A model generated the notes under the pieces. That model did no database searches. It saw only the letters and a list, made by a program, of their open reading frames with translations, and had not been told where the DNA came from. Below, piece by piece: positions 32,114 to 32,151 of a stretch of 32,151 bases of DNA. The stretch's first letter is position 1, and each line of letters starts with the position of its first letter. The position numbers and the translations under genes are program-made. The stretch comes from Acidimicrobiaceae bacterium (GTDB taxonomy: Bacteria > Actinomycetota > Acidimicrobiia > Acidimicrobiales > UBA8592). The stretch is from NCBI GenBank assembly GCA_002724825.1, contig PBPU01000034.1:26734-58884 (forward strand). Direction: 5' to 3'.

Positions 32114-32151
32114 GAAACAAAATCGCCGAAAGTCTCATGGGCACAGTTCAA
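32106..32151 (+). CDS. Start of a gene running off the window, possibly an rRNA/tRNA 2'-O-methyltransferase
   Basis: ATG at 32106 overlaps the ispF stop by eight bases; the frame stays open to the edge for 15 codons, MPKKQNRRKSHGHSS. The basic, low-complexity N-terminus resembles that of TrmH/RlmB-type methyltransferases, which lie just downstream of ispF/cysS in many actinobacteria. That identification is context-based only; translational coupling to ispF is what the sequence shows. Confidence 0.4.
   Translation, partial: MPKKQNRRKSHGHSS

Noticed and set aside
1..32151. Selenoprotein in the window
   Set aside because: I looked for families truncated at a TGA with homologous sequence beyond it and found none; every CDS has its expected C-terminus except those cut by the window edge.
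1..32151. CRISPR arrays, insertion sequences, prophage or integrases
   Set aside because: No regularly spaced repeats, transposase-like proteins or terminal inverted repeats were seen.

Overview
The window reads as an ordinary, densely packed chromosomal segment of an AT-rich actinobacterium. The evidence is a GlnA2-like glutamine synthetase, a SigR/RsrA-type sigma/anti-sigma pair, a coenzyme-F420-associated zincin, ClpC, a GlxR/Crp-like regulator, and a gene order (tilS–hpt–folK–DUF2520–panC–lysS–clpC, with topA, tmk/holB, crp and ispF nearby) that recalls the corresponding mycobacterial chromosome region. Low GC, short intergenic gaps, many TTG/GTG starts and an NhaA antiporter suggest a free-living aquatic, perhaps marine Acidimicrobiia-like lineage. 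That assignment is inference. I see no insertion sequence, prophage, CRISPR array or rRNA.

Layout. 1–2.6 kb: a truncated type I glutamine synthetase (minus) diverges from a type II glutamine synthetase (plus), followed by a HisI-like cyclohydrolase on the minus strand. 2.7–5.6 kb: NAD synthetase and a sigma-70 factor. 5.6–6.5 kb (minus): a selenocysteine tRNA, a possible 28-residue membrane peptide and a conserved hypothetical. 6.5–9.1 kb: an APH-type phosphotransferase, an RsbV/RsbW partner-switch pair and an unknown acidic protein. 9.2–14 kb: NhaA and an unusual DNA topoisomerase I. 14–17.3 kb: MFS transporter, thymidylate kinase, DNA polymerase III delta-prime and tRNA-Thr(CGU). 17.4–19.7 kb: SigR/RsrA pair, small membrane protein and F420-associated zincin. 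19.7–25.5 kb: tilS, hpt, a PTP-fold-like protein with no catalytic residues, folK, DUF2520 protein, panC, lysS. 25.5–32.1 kb: polyprenyl diphosphate synthase (minus), clpC, a lipoprotein–TM–HAD fusion, a Crp-family regulator (minus), ispF, and the first codons of another gene.

Most genes serve nitrogen assimilation, NAD/folate/pantothenate/isoprenoid synthesis, DNA topology and replication, tRNA maturation, and stress regulation. The most unusual observations are: (1) TopA carries, inside one of its C-terminal repeats, a roughly 130–170-residue segment that reads like the 2B subdomain of UvrD/PcrA helicases; (2) an LppM-like lipoprotein domain is fused through a transmembrane helix to a cytoplasmic HAD-like domain lacking the second motif-I Asp; (3) a selC gene sits here with no selenoprotein or Sec machinery in view; (4) a HisI homologue keeps its three Cys but has lost the Asp-x-Asp-x-Asp metal motif; (5) a PTP-loop-like protein lacks both Cys and Arg.
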